Below, piece by piece: positions 9,673 to 18,904 of a stretch of DNA of 64,000 nt (positions are counted from its first letter, which is position 1; the number at the start of each line of letters is the position of its first letter). The stretch comes from Anaerolineaceae bacterium (GTDB lineage Bacteria; Chloroflexota; Anaerolineae; Aggregatilineales; Phototrophicaceae). The notes under the pieces were generated by a model that did no database searches, was not told where the DNA came from, and saw nothing but the letters and a program-made list of their open reading frames with translations. The translations under genes and the position numbers were made by a program. Location of the stretch: NCBI GenBank assembly GCA_020634165.1, contig JACKCF010000001.1, positions 1,488,001 through 1,552,000 of the forward strand, read 5' to 3'.

Positions 9673-11049
9673 ATGCGCTACCATATCTACACGCTCGGCT
9701 GCCAGATGAACGTCGCCGACTCGCAACGGCTCGCCTCTGAACTGGAACGGCTTGGTCATACCGCAGCCAGCGATGAGGACAATGCTGATATTTTTGTCAT
9801 CAATACCTGCGTGGTACGCCAGAGCGCGGAAGACAAAGCCTTCGGTCGGCTGAACATCCTTAAGGGACTGAAGGAAAAGAATCCTGATAAGATTATTGGC
9901 GTGATGGGATGCTTGGTTGGCGTCCGTGACCCGCTGTATTTGCGTCAGCGCTTGCCCTATGTCGATGTCTTTATGGCACCGTCAGAGCCGCAGCCAATGG
10001 TCGACTTCCTTGAAGATCGCTTTGCGGAATCAGAAGTCCTGGCTTTGGAAGAAGATATGCGCAACACGCGGGATCGTGTGCAGGATGGCGAAATTATCCT
10101 GCCGCTGCACGAACGCAATAACCTGGTGACGGCCCACGTGCCCGTTGTTCTGGGTTGCTCCCATGCGTGCACCTTCTGTATTATCCCATATCGTCGGGGT
10201 GTTGAACGCAGCCGCAGCGTCGGTGAAATTGTTGCTCATGTGCGCAGCCTTGCTGTGCAGGGCGTCAAGGAAGTCACGCTGCTTGGCCAGATCGTAGATC
10301 GCTATGGTAAAGACATCCCTGACGGCCCTGATCTGGCGGACCTGTTACGCATTACGCACGATGTCGCCGAAGAAACTGGCATTGAGCGCATACGTTTCCT
10401 GACCAGCCATCCTAACTGGATGATGGACAAACTGCTCGATACCGTCGCTGAACTGCCGCGCGTGATGCCTGTCATCGAAGTGCCTGTGCAGGCTGGTGAT
10501 GACGTGGTCCTGGCCAATATGCGTCGTGGTTATACCAACGCCCAGTATCGCCGCCTTGTGGAAAAGATCCGCAAGCGGATTCCCAACGTCGCTATTCACA
10601 CCGACATCATCGTGGGATTCCCTGGCGAAACCGACGACCAGTTCATGAAGACCTATGAACTGCTGGCTGACCTGAAGCTAGATAAGGCCCATCTGGCACG
10701 TTATAGTCCACGTCCGAATACAGTCAGCGAGCGCCGTATGGAAGATGATGTGCCCGCCGAAGAGAAGAAGCGCCGTCATGCCATGTTGGAAGACCTGCAA
10801 GCCCAGGTTGTCGGTGAAATCAACCAGCGCTACCTGGGGCAGATCGTCCCAGTGCTAATCGAGGAAGAACATCGTGGCAAGTGGCGCGGTCGCACACCAC
10901 AGAATAAACTGGTCTTCTTTGAGAGCGATCAGGTGAGTATAGGGCAGGTGGTTGATGTCCAAATTACATGGACTGGCCCCTATAGCATGCAGGGGCGGCT
11001 GCCGAGTGCGCAGCAGGCTGATGAACCACTGGTCATCATGGCCGGATAG
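9673..11049 (+). CDS. miaB: MiaB-type tRNA methylthiotransferase
   Basis: A 458-residue radical-SAM methylthiotransferase that adds the methylthio group to i6A37 of tRNAs. Domains: an N-terminal UPF0004 domain with cluster cysteines in TLGCQMN (residue 10), NTCVVR and VMGCLVG; the radical-SAM CSHACTFC with IIPYRRGVERSR; and a C-terminal TRAM domain (VPVLIEEE... GRTPQNKLVFF...). The QMN after the first Cys and the overall length favour MiaB over RimO or MtaB. The reading frame is open back to 9457, but the conserved family start and a promoter at 9605-9633 fix the ATG at 9673. Confidence 0.93.
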   Translation: MRYHIYTLGCQMNVADSQRLASELERLGHTAASDEDNADIFVINTCVVRQSAEDKAFGRLNILKGLKEKNPDKIIGVMGCLVGVRDPLYLRQRLPYVDVFMAPSEPQPMVDFLEDRFAESEVLALEEDMRNTRDRVQDGEIILPLHERNNLVTAHVPVVLGCSHACTFCIIPYRRGVERSRSVGEIVAHVRSLAVQGVKEVTLLGQIVDRYGKDIPDGPDLADLLRITHDVAEETGIERIRFLTSHPNWMMDKLLDTVAELPRVMPVIEVPVQAGDDVVLANMRRGYTNAQYRRLVEKIRKRIPNVAIHTDIIVGFPGETDDQFMKTYELLADLKLDKAHLARYSPRPNTVSERRMEDDVPAEEKKRRHAMLEDLQAQVVGEINQRYLGQIVPVLIEEEHRGKWRGRTPQNKLVFFESDQVSIGQVVDVQITWTGPYSMQGRLPSAQQADEPLVIMAG

Positions 11050-11221
11050 ATCCTTAATTTGCAGCGAAATAGGTGTGCGGCTAAAATTGCGTTAGAGCGC
11101 ACGCTTGCAAGTGAGACGGGTGGTCACGCCTTCGTGCATCAAGATAGGCATCTACCTGTACAATTTTATTGACTTCGCAGTCAAATGCGTGTTACTGAAT
11201 GACCAATTGGAGGCCAGGCGT

Positions 11222-11860
11222 ATGCCACCTGAGAGGAAAAAAGCAGGATACTATTATCCGAACAAATTCGCTCGTATTACACTTGATGCTATGCAGGAAG
11301 TGATGGGCGAAAATGGCTTGAATGCAATTCTGAACCTGGCCGGCTTGTCAGATTATATCGGCAACTTCCCGCCAGATAACCTGGAAAAAGAATTTGACTT
11401 CGCTGACTATACCGCTTTGAATATCGCGCTGGAAGAAATGTATGGTCCACGTGGTGGTCGTGGTTTGGCGTTGCGTGCTGGCCGTGCGACCTTCGCCCAG
11501 GGCCTGCGTGCTTTTGGTGCGCTGGCAGGTGTCGGTGACCTCGCATTTAAGGTGTTGCCGCTTAATGCTAAGCTGAAGATCGGTGTTCCGGCGATGGCCA
11601 ACATCTTCTCCCAATTCTCAGACCAGATTTCCAACGTCTACGATGAAGGTAGCGACAAGATTATCTATACATTGGAACGCTGCCCGATGTGCTGGGATCG
11701 CAAATCGGACCGTGCTGTCTGCTTCGTGGGCCAGGGTCTGTTGCAGGAAGGTCTGCGTTGGGTATCGGGTGGTAGCGAATTCAAGGTCGATATGGAAACC
11801 TGCATCGGCAAGGGCGATGATATGGGTCGTTATGCCATCTACAAGGAACCTATCAGCTAA
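11222..11860 (+). CDS. V4R (4-vinyl reductase-like) domain protein
   Basis: A 212-residue protein of the V4R / hydrocarbon-binding family (related to TRAPP Bet3 and bacteriochlorophyll BchJ). After a helical N-terminus (YYYPNKFARITLDAMQE) the V4R signature follows: CPMCWDRKSD, AVCFVGQGLLQEGLRWVSG and FKVDMETCIGKGDD. Such domains bind small hydrophobic ligands or metals. The usual last cysteine after GD is missing here (GDDMGRYAIY). Start: ATG with GGAGG at 11209-11213, eight bases upstream; the longer open frame from 11105 has no such signal. It is transcribed alone and ends at a strong terminator. Confidence 0.75.
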   Translation: MPPERKKAGYYYPNKFARITLDAMQEVMGENGLNAILNLAGLSDYIGNFPPDNLEKEFDFADYTALNIALEEMYGPRGGRGLALRAGRATFAQGLRAFGALAGVGDLAFKVLPLNAKLKIGVPAMANIFSQFSDQISNVYDEGSDKIIYTLERCPMCWDRKSDRAVCFVGQGLLQEGLRWVSGGSEFKVDMETCIGKGDDMGRYAIYKEPIS

Positions 11861-11883
11861 AATTCCACAATGACGAGATTTTT

Positions 11884-11916
11884 AACCCTGATGCGAATGT
11901 ATCGGGGTTTTTTATT
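11884..11916 (+). terminator. Intrinsic terminator after the V4R gene
   Basis: AACCCTGAT / ATCGGGGTT stem (one G-T pair, 8-base loop) followed directly by TTTTTATTG, 24 bases past the stop codon. Confidence 0.8.
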
Positions 11917-12053
11917 GTTTTTTGCCTTGAATACCCTGCTGGAACTGGTTTTTACGTGTTTTATATGATGTTTAGCGAACCCCCATACTAAAATCGCTGT
12001 CATATAAAGAAAGACAACCCGGACGTTGTCGTGGCCGCCGAGACATCAACGTT

Positions 12054-12083
12054 TTGTCGCCTTGGTCAAGGTAGTGATAGAAT
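12054..12083 (+). promoter_or_regulatory. Candidate promoter for the SH3b/CARDB lipoprotein
   Basis: TTGTCG (12054-12059), 18 bases, TAGAAT (12078-12083), about 70 bases before the ATG at 12155. The rest of the 11917-12154 gap holds only a small inverted repeat, GACAAC / GTTGTC, near 12013-12030. Confidence 0.4.
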
Positions 12084-12154
12084 GGTATGTACAGGGTTAG
12101 AGCACGTTGCCTTCACAAGCGGTCTTGCGTCACGTCAGAGAGGATAAGGAAAAT

Positions 12155-13324
12155 ATGCGCGGTGCGATCTACACAGGGATTTTAGCGCTATTCATCGCGG
12201 TTGCCTGTAACCTGGGCGGCAGCGCTACACCAACTGCAACCCCAGAACCGATTTTAACGACGGAACCTACAGGTAAGCCGCGTGTATCGATTGTGTCCCC
12301 AAGTACCGGTGCCGAATTCACTGTAGATGAACCTGTGCTTGTCAGTGTGAACGCCACCGACTCGGTCGGTGTGACTCGTATTCAGCTCTTCGCAGAAGGC
12401 GCAGTGGTAAAGACCATCACGGCGGAAGATCCGGCAGGTGAACCGACCCTTTCTGCTTTGCTGGATTACACACCGCGCGCTTCCGGCGAAGTCAATTTGC
12501 AGGTGTTGGCTTTTCGTAATTCCACACCCAGCGACCCCGTAGAAATCCAGATCGTTGTCTTAGACGAAGATATATCATCGGGGGGATCAAGCGGGAGCGG
12601 TAGTTCCGGCAGCTCCGGTAGTGGTAGCTCCGGCAGCGGCAGTTCCGGCGGTATTTCTATCCCGAACGATGGCATTTGCCGTGCGCTGACCAATGTCGGC
12701 CTCAACTTCCGTAGTCAGCCGACAACGGCGGTCGATAACATCATCACGACTCTGCCAGCGGGCACTCTCGCGCCGATCATCGCTCGCCTGCCCGATAATA
12801 GCTGGTGGAAGATTCAGTTTGGTATCAACGTCGGCTGGGTGAGTGCCCAGTTCACGACTGAGTATGGCATCTGCACCAATGTTCCGGTTGAGGTGTTCAA
12901 CCCGACGCCAACGCCGACAGCCACATCCGCTGCGACTTATACGCCAACCCCAACGCCAACGGTGACGAATACCAGCGTCCCGCAAAAACCGGACCTCATT
13001 ATTCCGAACATCGTCGTCGAGGGTGATCCGGTCATTCCAGCCGGAGAAACGGAAGTAACGGTCACAATTGCCGTTACGGTGACGAATATCGCCTTCGGTA
13101 GCAGTGGCCCGTTTGCAGCAACCATGCGTATCGGCACCGAGACCTATGATCTCGCCAGCGTGTCCGGCCTCAGCCAGAGCCAGAGCATCGTCCTGACCCA
13201 GGAAGTGACCTTCGATGCAGTCGGCGAGTACGATGTGCGTGTCGATATTGATCCCGATGATCTGGTCGATGAAGTCAGCGAAGTCAACAACCGAGGTGAC
13301 ATCACCATTGAGGTGACGAATTAG
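12155..13324 (+). CDS. Cell-surface lipoprotein with SH3b and CARDB domains
   Basis: A 389-residue exported lipoprotein. The signal MRGAIYTGILALFIAVAC ends in a lipobox. Then come a short PT-rich tether and an Ig-like module (about 40-130, VSIVSPSTGAEFTVDEPVLVSV). A pure Ser/Gly linker of about 30 residues leads to an SH3b domain (GLNFRSQPTT... WWKIQFG-NVGWVSAQF), a second Pro/Thr linker and a C-terminal CARDB-type beta domain (KPDLIIPNIVVEGDPVIPAG... VDEVSEVNNRG). This is an adhesive or scaffold architecture facing the outside; no enzymatic site is seen. The ATG at 12155 has AGGATAAGGA upstream and begins the signal peptide; the longer frame from 12107 would bury it. Confidence 0.82.
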   Translation: MRGAIYTGILALFIAVACNLGGSATPTATPEPILTTEPTGKPRVSIVSPSTGAEFTVDEPVLVSVNATDSVGVTRIQLFAEGAVVKTITAEDPAGEPTLSALLDYTPRASGEVNLQVLAFRNSTPSDPVEIQIVVLDEDISSGGSSGSGSSGSSGSGSSGSGSSGGISIPNDGICRALTNVGLNFRSQPTTAVDNIITTLPAGTLAPIIARLPDNSWWKIQFGINVGWVSAQFTTEYGICTNVPVEVFNPTPTPTATSAATYTPTPTPTVTNTSVPQKPDLIIPNIVVEGDPVIPAGETEVTVTIAVTVTNIAFGSSGPFAATMRIGTETYDLASVSGLSQSQSIVLTQEVTFDAVGEYDVRVDIDPDDLVDEVSEVNNRGDITIEVTN

Positions 13325-13364
13325 CCATCTGACCGCTGGTTAACCCCAGCCAATAGACAACAAT

Positions 13365-13409
13365 GCGGGGTGAGCTTACGCAACAGGTGTATGCTCACCC
13401 CCGTCTTTG
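13365..13409 (+). terminator. Strong hairpin without a U-tract
   Basis: GGGGTGAGC (13367-13375) pairs with GCTCACCCC (13393-13401), followed only by CGTCTTTGG. It lies 42 bases after the lipoprotein stop and is probably its terminator. The rest of the 13325-13505 gap shows nothing else clear. Confidence 0.5.
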
Positions 13410-13505
13410 GTCCTGCAAATACGGACTTGCACCTGAATTAAGCCATCGCGCTGGCCAAAGACGTGTAGAATGTTATGGGAAGTGCCTGTACCAAGAGGGA
13501 ACGCG

Positions 13506-15902
13506 GTGTTTGTTGCCAAAAAGTTCGTCGTTATCACCAAACAGAACCAGTTCGCGCTAGAAGTCAGCCAGCTTAATGCGCGTGGAGCCTACAAAGTCGA
13601 GACATTTTCCTCGGCCAATAATGCGCTCCAATTTCTCCATCGCAATGCGCAGGATGCCGTCATTATTGACTTTGACCGACTGGATGTTTCTGGTGAGCAT
13701 CTCATAGATGCCATCCGTGACCGTCAGCCCGACATTGCTATCATTCTGGCACCCGATTCTGAAGAAATGCAATCCCTGGTTGAATCCTACAATATCCAGG
13801 CGCTGATCAAGATTCCGTATCCGGTTCGCCAATTGGTCAATGTTATTCAGTCGTCCATCCAATCGATGTACGATGCACAGCCCGATACAGTTGTCGTGCC
13901 AGCGACAGACGTCGAGGCATTGCGCAAAGCCAGCTTTCCCCAGGAACAAGTAGTCATCAATGACGACACATCTGAGCCAGCTCCAGCAGCAGGGGATACC
14001 CCTAAGAACCTCGATCCTTCCGATGTGACGCCGCCGCCTTTTGATCCTCTGGGTGAATTTACGCCCCTGCCGCGGCCCATTCCCAAATATCGAGAAGAAT
14101 ATGACGAGCCTGAAACGGAAGACCCACATGCACGCTTCCGTCCACCGCCATTACGAGAAACCGAGCCAATCCGGCAGGAACCGGAAGCCTCTGAAAATGC
14201 GACAGTTTTTGATCGCCTGAAGGCTGAAGAGCCGCCGCTGCCATCGTTTGAGCAGAGCGGCACGGTTAAAGACCTCTTCGAGACAGGCGCGCATGAGTGG
14301 GAACCGCCTGTACAGGAAACGACGGAGCGCTCAACGGCTGCGGCAAAACCAATGGAATCGGCGACGGGCAAATCCAAGAACATCCCCGCTGCCATCATTC
14401 TGGACCGCGCGACGGATGACTCTACGCCTCTTGAAGGTTTTTCCATCACGCAGTTCATGGCGCGCATAAAAGAGGAATTCCCGGAAGGCGAAGCGCATAT
14501 TATGCCCTTGCCCTCCTGGGTGGAAGAAGCCGAACGCTACATTAGTGAGCCTGATTTCCTCGCTGATGACATGCCAGAGCGGTCAGTCGATTACACATCT
14601 GCGACGACGGCACCAAATGTGCCTGCTGATACGGCCAACATTGGCGAATGGGGCACAGAACGGTTGGAGCCGCTCAAGCGCTCCCATCCGCAGGACGATG
14701 AAGCCAGTATCCTCGATTCGCGCCCGCCGACCATGCCCGATATGCCGCCGGTACCGCCGCAGCGTCCGCCAACCATGCCGGATATGCCAGTAGTCGCGTC
14801 TGATGAGCCTGCTGAGGAACCTGTCAACGAAGACGTTACACAGCCAGCGCCCATAAGCGACTTCACTGAAGAATTTACATCTGCCGGACCGATTGCCGAA
14901 GAAGCGCCCGAACCTGCCCAGGTCGAAGAAATTTCTGTCGACGACTTTGAGTTTGTTGTCTCGGAAGAGAGCGGACATATTCCGGCGGTTGAAGCTGAAG
15001 AACCGCAACAACCTCAACCCGAACCTGTGTTTGAAGAGGATGTGCCGGAAGACGAAGAAACCTATTTCGCTCGTATTGCGCTTACGCTGACGCAGGTTTC
15101 CCTTGAGTTAGCCGGAGATGCGACCATCCTGGCGCAGGATGGCGAACTCGTCGCGCATGCTGGTCCGATGCCCATTGGCGATATTGAAGAATTGCTGCCT
15201 GTCCTCAAGCAGGATTGGGACACACGCCCTGAACGGGGTCGTATTCGCTTTGTGCATCAGGAGAGTACGGGCCAGGACTACATGCTGTACTCACGTATGG
15301 CCGAGGGCGGTTTCGTGCTGTCGATGCTGTTCGCGGGTGCCCAATCTATCAGCATGATTCGTGAACAGGCCCAGCGCATGCTGGATTCCCTGGCTACTGT
15401 GCCAGAGCGCGAAGTTGATGAACCCTCGACAGTTATGGGAGCCATTCTTGATGAGCCGCTTGAAGACGCCATCGAAGACCTTGCGCTTCATGAAGAAGTC
15501 GATGCTGACGAGATCGACATCGTCGAACTGGATGAATCACTGGTACGTGAGCCTATCGCGTTTGTCTGGATCGTGCGCGATACCCGCATGACCTTGCCCC
15601 AGGAAGCAACCGACCTGCTGGCCAATGAGCTTGGCCAACAACTATTGAATGCCCAGTGGCATGTCAATGAACTGGTTGTCGAAGGCGACTATGTGTACCT
15701 GTTTGCGGACGTTCCTGGCCAGAATTTGCTCGGCAACGACGAATTGGCGAACCTCATGCAAACCAGCGCTCAGATATTGGCCAATGACTATTCCGGTATT
15801 GAGCCGGATTCACTGTGGGCGGATAGCTACATGGTGCTGACGCCGGGCCGCGCCCTCACAACAGACGATATTCAGCGCTTCATCAATTTCGCCCGCCGCT
15901 AG
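13506..15902 (+). CDS. Degenerate-receiver / roadblock-like / inactive IS200-like fusion
   Basis: A 798-residue multidomain protein. Residues 3-120 look like a response-regulator receiver (AVIIDFDRLDVSGEHLI, then ALIKIPYPVRQL with the conserved Lys), but the acidic pocket is replaced by TKQN, so phosphorylation is doubtful. Residues 130-510 are acidic, Pro-rich and disordered, with PPTMPDMP repeated. Residues 515-630 resemble a roadblock/LC7 module (FARIALTLTQ... GGFVLSMLFAGAQSISMIREQ). The last 115 residues follow the IS200/Y1 transposase fold: IAFVWIVRDTR, WHVNELVVEGDYVYLFADV, DSLWADSYMVLTPG, IQRFINFARR. The HxH motif is YVY (729-731) and the nucleophilic Tyr is Phe792, so it cannot cut DNA. 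Start: GTG behind AGAGGGA. Function unknown; a regulatory or nucleic-acid-binding scaffold is inference. Confidence 0.75.
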   Translation: MFVAKKFVVITKQNQFALEVSQLNARGAYKVETFSSANNALQFLHRNAQDAVIIDFDRLDVSGEHLIDAIRDRQPDIAIILAPDSEEMQSLVESYNIQALIKIPYPVRQLVNVIQSSIQSMYDAQPDTVVVPATDVEALRKASFPQEQVVINDDTSEPAPAAGDTPKNLDPSDVTPPPFDPLGEFTPLPRPIPKYREEYDEPETEDPHARFRPPPLRETEPIRQEPEASENATVFDRLKAEEPPLPSFEQSGTVKDLFETGAHEWEPPVQETTERSTAAAKPMESATGKSKNIPAAIILDRATDDSTPLEGFSITQFMARIKEEFPEGEAHIMPLPSWVEEAERYISEPDFLADDMPERSVDYTSATTAPNVPADTANIGEWGTERLEPLKRSHPQDDEASILDSRPPTMPDMPPVPPQRPPTMPDMPVVASDEPAEEPVNEDVTQPAPISDFTEEFTSAGPIAEEAPEPAQVEEISVDDFEFVVSEESGHIPAVEAEEPQQPQPEPVFEEDVPEDEETYFARIALTLTQVSLELAGDATILAQDGELVAHAGPMPIGDIEELLPVLKQDWDTRPERGRIRFVHQESTGQDYMLYSRMAEGGFVLSMLFAGAQSISMIREQAQRMLDSLATVPEREVDEPSTVMGAILDEPLEDAIEDLALHEEVDADEIDIVELDESLVREPIAFVWIVRDTRMTLPQEATDLLANELGQQLLNAQWHVNELVVEGDYVYLFADVPGQNLLGNDELANLMQTSAQILANDYSGIEPDSLWADSYMVLTPGRALTTDDIQRFINFARR

Positions 15903-15937
15903 GCAGTATTCGCTACACTCCAAATCGATTCTCATGG

Positions 15938-15975
15938 GAATGACAGGTGCATGGACCTGTCATTCTTGCTATAAT
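15938..15975 (+). promoter_or_regulatory. Perfect inverted repeat abutting an extended -10 box (polA)
   Basis: GAATGACAGGT (15938-15948) and ACCTGTCATTC (15955-15965) form an 11-bp perfect stem with a 6-base loop. Four bases later comes TATAAT (15970-15975) preceded by TGC, an extended -10. No -35 hexamer is present; its place is occupied by the repeat. It is either a U-less terminator of the upstream gene or an operator for polA. Confidence 0.5.
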
Positions 15976-16012
15976 CGCCCATATGTTCGCATAATCAATC
16001 CGAGAGAACCCT

Positions 16013-18754
16013 ATGTCAGAGCGCCCTGTACTGTATTTGATTGATGGCCATGCCGTCGCATATCGTCAGTTTTTTGCTCTCCAGCGCGTGCCGATGAGCA
16101 CCCAGGCAGGGGAGCCGACTGCGGCTGTCTTTGGCTTCACGCGCATCCTGCTGGATATTCTCTCCAACGTAAAACCGCGATACCTGGCCGTCAGCTTTGA
16201 CATGGGCCTGAGCGCTCGTGATGAGTGGTTCCCGGAATACAAGGGCACACGCGAAAAAATGCCCGATGACCTCGCGACGCAGTTACCGCGCATTCAGCAG
16301 GTCGTTGAAACGCTCAACATCCCCGTGCTGACCAAAGAGAATACCGAAGCTGACGATGTCATTGGTACGGTAGCCAAACAAGCGCAGGAACAGGGCGTCG
16401 ATGTCCATATCATCACGGGTGATCGCGATATCTTGCAACTGCTGACGCCGCATGTTCATGTGCAGTTGCCGTCGCGCAAAGGCCCAGATAACGTCTACGA
16501 TGTAGACGCCTTCGTTGAGCGTTACGCGCTCCAGCCGACCCAACTCATAGACCTCAAGGCGCTGATGGGCGATAGCAGCGATAACATCCCAGGTGTCAAA
16601 GGCGTCGGCGAAAAAACCGCAACTAAGCTCCTGCAAGATTACGGCACGCTCGATGGCATCTACGAACATATCGACGACATCAAAGGCAGCACCCAGACCA
16701 AGCTCATCGATGAAAAAGACATGGCCTACCTCAGCCAGAAACTGGCTACCATCATCCAGGATATAGATATTACGCTCGACCTCGATGCCTGTATCGCCCA
16801 TGACTACGACCCAATGGCGGTCGATGCGCTCTTTGGTGAACTGGAATTCAACAGCATTCGCCAGGAATTCCGCGAGATGCATGCAAGTGTCGAGTTTGAT
16901 CCCTCGCCAGAGATCAATACAATCGTCGTCGATACTGAGGAAAAACTGGCGGATATGGTCAAGGTCCTGGCATCCGCTAAGACCATCGTCTGGGATGTGG
17001 AAACCACCAGTGTCGATCAGATGTCGGCGGATCTGGTCGGCATTGCGCTCGCTGTCGATAGTGTCACGGGTTACTATGTGCCCGTCGGCCACAAAAACCC
17101 CAATGCAGGCACGCTCTTTGAAGAGCAGGTGCAGCAGCAGTTGCCCATGAAAACGGTCATTGACGCTATACGCGGGCCGCTGACCGATCCTAACATTGGC
17201 AAAGTGGCTCACAACGCCTCTTATGACATCATCGTCATGCGGCGCTACGGTATAGATGTCACGCCTGTGACCTTCGATACCATGATCGCCGAATGGATGC
17301 GTGACCCGATCAGCAACAACCTCAGCCTCAAGCGTTTCGCTCTCAGCGAACTCGGTGTCACCATGACCGAAATCAAGGAGTTGATCGGCACCGGCAAGAA
17401 ACAAATTCCCATGTCGGAGGTCGCCATTGAAGATGCTGCGCCTTATGCCGCCGCCGATGCCACCGTCACTTTCCGCGCTGCTGAGTACCTTAAGCCCAAG
17501 CTGACCGAATTAAGCGTTGAGCAGTTGTACAACGAAATGGAAATGCCGCTGGTTCCGGTCATCTGCGATATGCAGCAGGCCGGGGCACTGCTCGATGTGC
17601 CATATCTTCAAGACATGAGTACTCAGCTTGCCGAGAAAATCAGCAGCCTGGAAACAGAAATTCAGGACTACGCCCAGGATCGCACCTTCAATCCCAGCAG
17701 CCCCAAGCAGCTTAACGAAGTCCTCTTTGAAAAGCTCAAGCTGCCAACTGATGGCATTCGCAGGACCAGCCAGGGCTTTTCCACAGACATCAACACACTG
17801 GATGCGCTTAAAGATGCCCATCCCATCGTGCCCTGCATCATCGAATATCGTGAGCTGACCAAGCTCAAGGGTACCTACGTTGATGCTCTGCCGCTGCTGG
17901 TCAATGCCGTGACGGGGCGAGTGCACACCAGCTACAACCAGACTGGCACATCGACCGGACGTTTTAGCAGTAGCAACCCTAACTTGCAGAATATCCCGAT
18001 TCGTACTGAATTGGGCCGTGAAGTGCGTAAGGCATTCATCGCACCGCAAGGCATGCACTTGCTGGCTGTGGACTACAGCCAGATCGAATTGCGTGTCATG
18101 GCCCATATGAGTGGGGATGCTGGCTTGAAAGAGGCCTTCCAGCAGGGACAGGACATTCACCGTGCAACCGCTGCCGCGGTCAATGGCATCGAACCCGAAG
18201 ATGTGACCTACGAACAGCGCAGCTTCGCCAAGCGCGTTAATTTTGGCCTGATGTACGGCATGGGCGCCTTCCGCCTCGCGCGTGATAGCGACCTGACGCT
18301 GGCGGAAGCCGAAAGCTTCATCAAGACCTACTTCGAGCGCTTCCCTGGTGTGAAGAAATATATGGATGGCGTCGAACGTTCCGCTCGTGATGAGGGCTAT
18401 GTACAGACGTTGCTTGGACGCAAGCGCTTCTTCCCGAATCTGGCAGCGGGTGATCGTGGTCAGCGCGCCCAGGGCGAACTTCGTGCTGCTATCAATATGC
18501 CGATCCAGGGCACTGCCGCTGACATCCTCAAGATTGCCATGCTCAAATTGCACGATGCTCTCCAACAGCGCACCGACAGCGCCCGCATGATTTTGCAGGT
18601 GCATGACGAACTGGTCCTCGAAGTGGAAGATGAGCAGTTGGACGAGGTGACACGGCTGGTAGTGGATACGATGGAAGCGGCTTATCCGCTGGATGTGCCG
18701 CTGGTAGCCAATGCCAGTATTGGTCGCAATTGGCTGGATATGACCGACCTGTAG
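16013..18754 (+). CDS. polA: DNA polymerase I
   Basis: A 913-residue family A polymerase with all three domains. The N-terminal 5'-nuclease (1-290) has YLIDGHAVAYR, TEADDVIGT and a helix-hairpin-helix GVKGVGEKTA. The 3'-5' exonuclease (about 300-490) keeps DVETT (DxE), HNASYD and YAAADAT, so proofreading looks intact, unlike in Thermus PolA. The polymerase domain (530-913) has DYSQIELRVMAHMSGD (motif A), KRVNFGLMYGMG (motif B) and QVHDELVLEV (motif C). It fills gaps and removes primers. Start ATG with GAGAGAA upstream. Confidence 0.98.
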   Translation: MSERPVLYLIDGHAVAYRQFFALQRVPMSTQAGEPTAAVFGFTRILLDILSNVKPRYLAVSFDMGLSARDEWFPEYKGTREKMPDDLATQLPRIQQVVETLNIPVLTKENTEADDVIGTVAKQAQEQGVDVHIITGDRDILQLLTPHVHVQLPSRKGPDNVYDVDAFVERYALQPTQLIDLKALMGDSSDNIPGVKGVGEKTATKLLQDYGTLDGIYEHIDDIKGSTQTKLIDEKDMAYLSQKLATIIQDIDITLDLDACIAHDYDPMAVDALFGELEFNSIRQEFREMHASVEFDPSPEINTIVVDTEEKLADMVKVLASAKTIVWDVETTSVDQMSADLVGIALAVDSVTGYYVPVGHKNPNAGTLFEEQVQQQLPMKTVIDAIRGPLTDPNIGKVAHNASYDIIVMRRYGIDVTPVTFDTMIAEWMRDPISNNLSLKRFALSELGVTMTEIKELIGTGKKQIPMSEVAIEDAAPYAAADATVTFRAAEYLKPKLTELSVEQLYNEMEMPLVPVICDMQQAGALLDVPYLQDMSTQLAEKISSLETEIQDYAQDRTFNPSSPKQLNEVLFEKLKLPTDGIRRTSQGFSTDINTLDALKDAHPIVPCIIEYRELTKLKGTYVDALPLLVNAVTGRVHTSYNQTGTSTGRFSSSNPNLQNIPIRTELGREVRKAFIAPQGMHLLAVDYSQIELRVMAHMSGDAGLKEAFQQGQDIHRATAAAVNGIEPEDVTYEQRSFAKRVNFGLMYGMGAFRLARDSDLTLAEAESFIKTYFERFPGVKKYMDGVERSARDEGYVQTLLGRKRFFPNLAAGDRGQRAQGELRAAINMPIQGTAADILKIAMLKLHDALQQRTDSARMILQVHDELVLEVEDEQLDEVTRLVVDTMEAAYPLDVPLVANASIGRNWLDMTDL

Positions 18755-18837
18755 TTAGCTTGCATGCCATCTGATGACAGTATTATAACCATTTGGGAAA
18801 GTGTTGTCTTCTTTGTTTCTAAAAAAGAAGGCCCTAT

Positions 18838-18845
18838 GCTATACT
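18838..18845 (+). promoter_or_regulatory. Candidate extended -10 for argF
   Basis: GCTATACT, that is TATACT (18840-18845) with TGC in front, 60 bases before the argF start. No clear -35. An AT-rich repeat (CTTCTTT / AAAGAAG) lies just upstream. Confidence 0.35.
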
Positions 18846-18904
18846 TTGCGTAAGTTAACACTCATTTCATTCGCGCTTTCCCTCAAAAAGGTTATGTAAC
18901 TGTC

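Noticed and set aside
15551..15902. An intact IS200/IS605 insertion sequence
   Set aside because: The similarity is confined to the C-terminal domain of a larger frame, catalytic residues are replaced, and no flanking hairpin ends or TnpB gene are present.
16283..18604. Two long open frames (373 and 364 aa) antisense to polA
   Set aside because: They mirror polA codon structure, contain no recognisable domain, and polA is fully conserved there.
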